Shown here one piece after another: positions 5,496-6,403 of a stretch of DNA of 6,403 nt. The first letter of the stretch is position 1; each line of letters begins with the position of its first letter. A model generated the notes under the pieces. It was not told where the DNA came from, ran no database searches, and saw only the letters and a list, made by a program, of their open reading frames with translations. Both the position numbers and the translations under genes were made by a program. Source of the DNA: an uncultured Verrucomicrobiales bacterium (GTDB taxonomy: Bacteria > Verrucomicrobiota > Verrucomicrobiia > Verrucomicrobiales > Akkermansiaceae); assembly GCA_937916135.1 (NCBI GenBank), contig CALFTQ010000103.1, positions 1 through 6,403 on the forward strand, in the 5' to 3' direction.

Positions 5496-5524
5496 ATCGT
5501 ACACCAGCCGCTCCGCTTTTTCAA
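5496..5524 (-). promoter_or_regulatory. Promoter for the metallo-hydrolase, probably leaderless
   Basis: On the minus strand TTGAAA (5519-5524) and TACGAT (5496-5501) are 17 bp apart. Only six bases separate the -10 from the ATG at 5489, so the first transcribed base should be at or next to the start codon. No Shine-Dalgarno is present, which agrees. Confidence 0.6.
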
Positions 5525-5525
5525 C

Positions 5526-5531
5526 TATAAA
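5526..5531 (+). promoter_or_regulatory. Possible -10 element for the membrane protein gene
   Basis: TATAAA on the plus strand lies 36 bp before the ATG at 5568, in the 78-bp spacer shared with the divergent metallo-hydrolase. No clear -35 is found at the usual distance, and the position overlaps the back of the opposing promoter. The two genes may therefore compete for polymerase. Confidence 0.3.
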
Positions 5532-5567
5532 GCTTGACCATGCTTCACGAAAACGGTAAAAAGAACC

Positions 5568-6281
5568 ATGCGCCTGAAGCACTCTCTCCCGGAAATCGCA
5601 GCCCGTCTCATTGTTACATTCTTCGGTCTGTTCATGCTGGCCCTGGGTATCGACCTGACCCTCCTGGCCGACCTGGGCACAGATGCCCTCACCAGCCCGG
5701 CACTGGCCGCCAGCACCCTGCTGGAGCCCCATTACCCCTTCTTCACCGTGGGCAACACCCTCATCTGCCTGCATGTGCTGCTCATCCTTGCGCAGATCGC
5801 GCTGCTGCGCCGCAACTATGCCCCCGTGCAGCTGCTGCAGGTGCTCATGTCCTTCACCCTCGGGTTCATGGTAGATGCCCTGCTGCCCTGCGTGAAGCAG
5901 CTGCCGGTGCCGGACTACACGGCGCGGCTGGGCTACACCCTGCTGGCCTGCGTGGTCTGCGCCTTCGGCATCTTCTCTTTCGTGAAAGCCAACCTCCTGC
6001 CGCTGCCCGCTGAGGGATTCTGCGTGGCTCTTTCCCGCACCTTCAAACTGAAATTCAGCCGCGTAAAGGTGGGGCTGGACTGCGCCATGGTGCTCTTTGC
6101 CGTCGGCTTCTCCCTGATGTTCCTGGGCACCGTGGTCGGCGTGCGCGAAGGCACCCTCATCTGCGCCTCCACCATCGGGCTGGTCATCGGCCTCTTCTTC
6201 CATATCTTCCCGTACTGGGACAGACTCTTCGCCGCCGTCGGCCACCGCAGCAGCACCGAAAAGGAAGACGACTTCGATTAA
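5568..6281 (+). CDS. YczE/YitT-like (DUF6198-type) integral membrane protein
   Basis: This 237-residue protein has six likely membrane helices at about 10-34, 58-80, 87-108, 121-141, 169-190 and 196-217, with short loops and a charged cytoplasmic-type tail ending STEKEDDFD. There is no cleavable signal peptide. Family-like marks are ALGIDLTLLADLGTDA (25-40), a conserved Asp in FMVDALLP (100-107), LPAEGF (146-151) and VREGT (192-196). These fit the YczE/YyaS/YitT group of bacterial membrane proteins, which has no settled function; transport has been suggested. The ATG at 5568 gives a first helix close to the N-terminus, as is usual in this group; the Shine-Dalgarno is poor. Its neighbour is the divergent metallo-hydrolase. 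Codon use is strongly GC-rich, like lipA. Family membership is fairly secure and function unknown. Confidence 0.87.
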   Translation: MRLKHSLPEIAARLIVTFFGLFMLALGIDLTLLADLGTDALTSPALAASTLLEPHYPFFTVGNTLICLHVLLILAQIALLRRNYAPVQLLQVLMSFTLGFMVDALLPCVKQLPVPDYTARLGYTLLACVVCAFGIFSFVKANLLPLPAEGFCVALSRTFKLKFSRVKVGLDCAMVLFAVGFSLMFLGTVVGVREGTLICASTIGLVIGLFFHIFPYWDRLFAAVGHRSSTEKEDDFD

Positions 6282-6365
6282 AAAAACAGCTGAAGCACGA
6301 AGTACGAATCGGGAACCTCTAAAAACTCACTAAATAGGAATTTGTGGTGGAACTCTGTCGGAGCA

Positions 6366-6381
6366 CGGGACTTCAGTCCCG
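6366..6381. repeat. REP-like hairpin at the right edge
   Basis: CGGGAC-TTCA-GTCCCG is a perfect 6-bp stem with a 4-nt loop (7 bp if the loop is read as 2 nt). It lies 84 bp beyond the membrane protein stop. Short GGGACTTCAGTCCC-type palindromes are typical of dispersed REP elements. Nothing else is recognisable at 6282-6403. No T-run follows, so it is a poor terminator. Confidence 0.45.
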
Positions 6382-6403
6382 ATTGGAAGCACCGTTATTT
6401 CGG

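Noticed and set aside
5490..6245. N-terminal extension of the metallo-hydrolase frame to 521 codons.
   Set aside because: This part is antisense to the membrane protein gene and reads as a low-complexity Gln/Glu/Gly/His-rich sequence. The fold begins at MKCSL (5489), with a promoter directly before it.

Overview
The window looks like chromosomal sequence from a Gram-negative bacterium of moderately high GC, with GC-rich genes and AT-richer spacers. Start codons mostly lack clear Shine-Dalgarno sequences. My best guess is a Verrucomicrobiota organism of the Akkermansia type. That is an inference from gene content and style, not something a marker in the window proves. It holds seven supportable protein genes; six are on the minus strand and one, at the right, is on the plus strand. 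No rRNA, tRNA, CRISPR array, transposase or integrase is visible.

From left to right: positions 1-122 hold four small inverted repeats downstream of a two-gene minus-strand unit. That unit is a half-length DapF-like protein without its catalytic residues (704-1138), followed 8 bp later by shikimate kinase (123-695). Next is a DUF4143-type AAA ATPase (1375-2631), bracketed by two direct copies of a roughly 115-bp element (1236-1350 and 2656-2770). Each copy contains a long inverted repeat and a terminator-like hairpin. Lipoyl synthase (2797-3726) follows, with a small ribbon-helix-helix protein (3764-3979) just upstream of it in the same direction.

Positions 3980-4679 form a 700-bp stretch without a convincing gene. 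It contains a good minus-strand promoter, two near-identical 14-bp palindromes 419 bp apart, a G-quadruplex motif and a strong terminator. It is the most likely place for unexplained regulation or a non-coding RNA. To its right a metallo-beta-lactamase-fold hydrolase (4680-5489, minus) and a six-helix YczE/YitT-like membrane protein (5568-6281, plus) diverge from a 78-bp spacer. The right end carries a REP-like hairpin.

Shikimate kinase (aromatic amino acid precursors) and LipA (lipoate cofactor) are housekeeping functions. The ATPase between them looks like a later arrival. I see no complete new multi-gene system. The observations most worth following are the duplicated element around the ATPase, the active-site-less DapF half, and the paired palindromes in the leader region of the ribbon-helix-helix/lipA unit.
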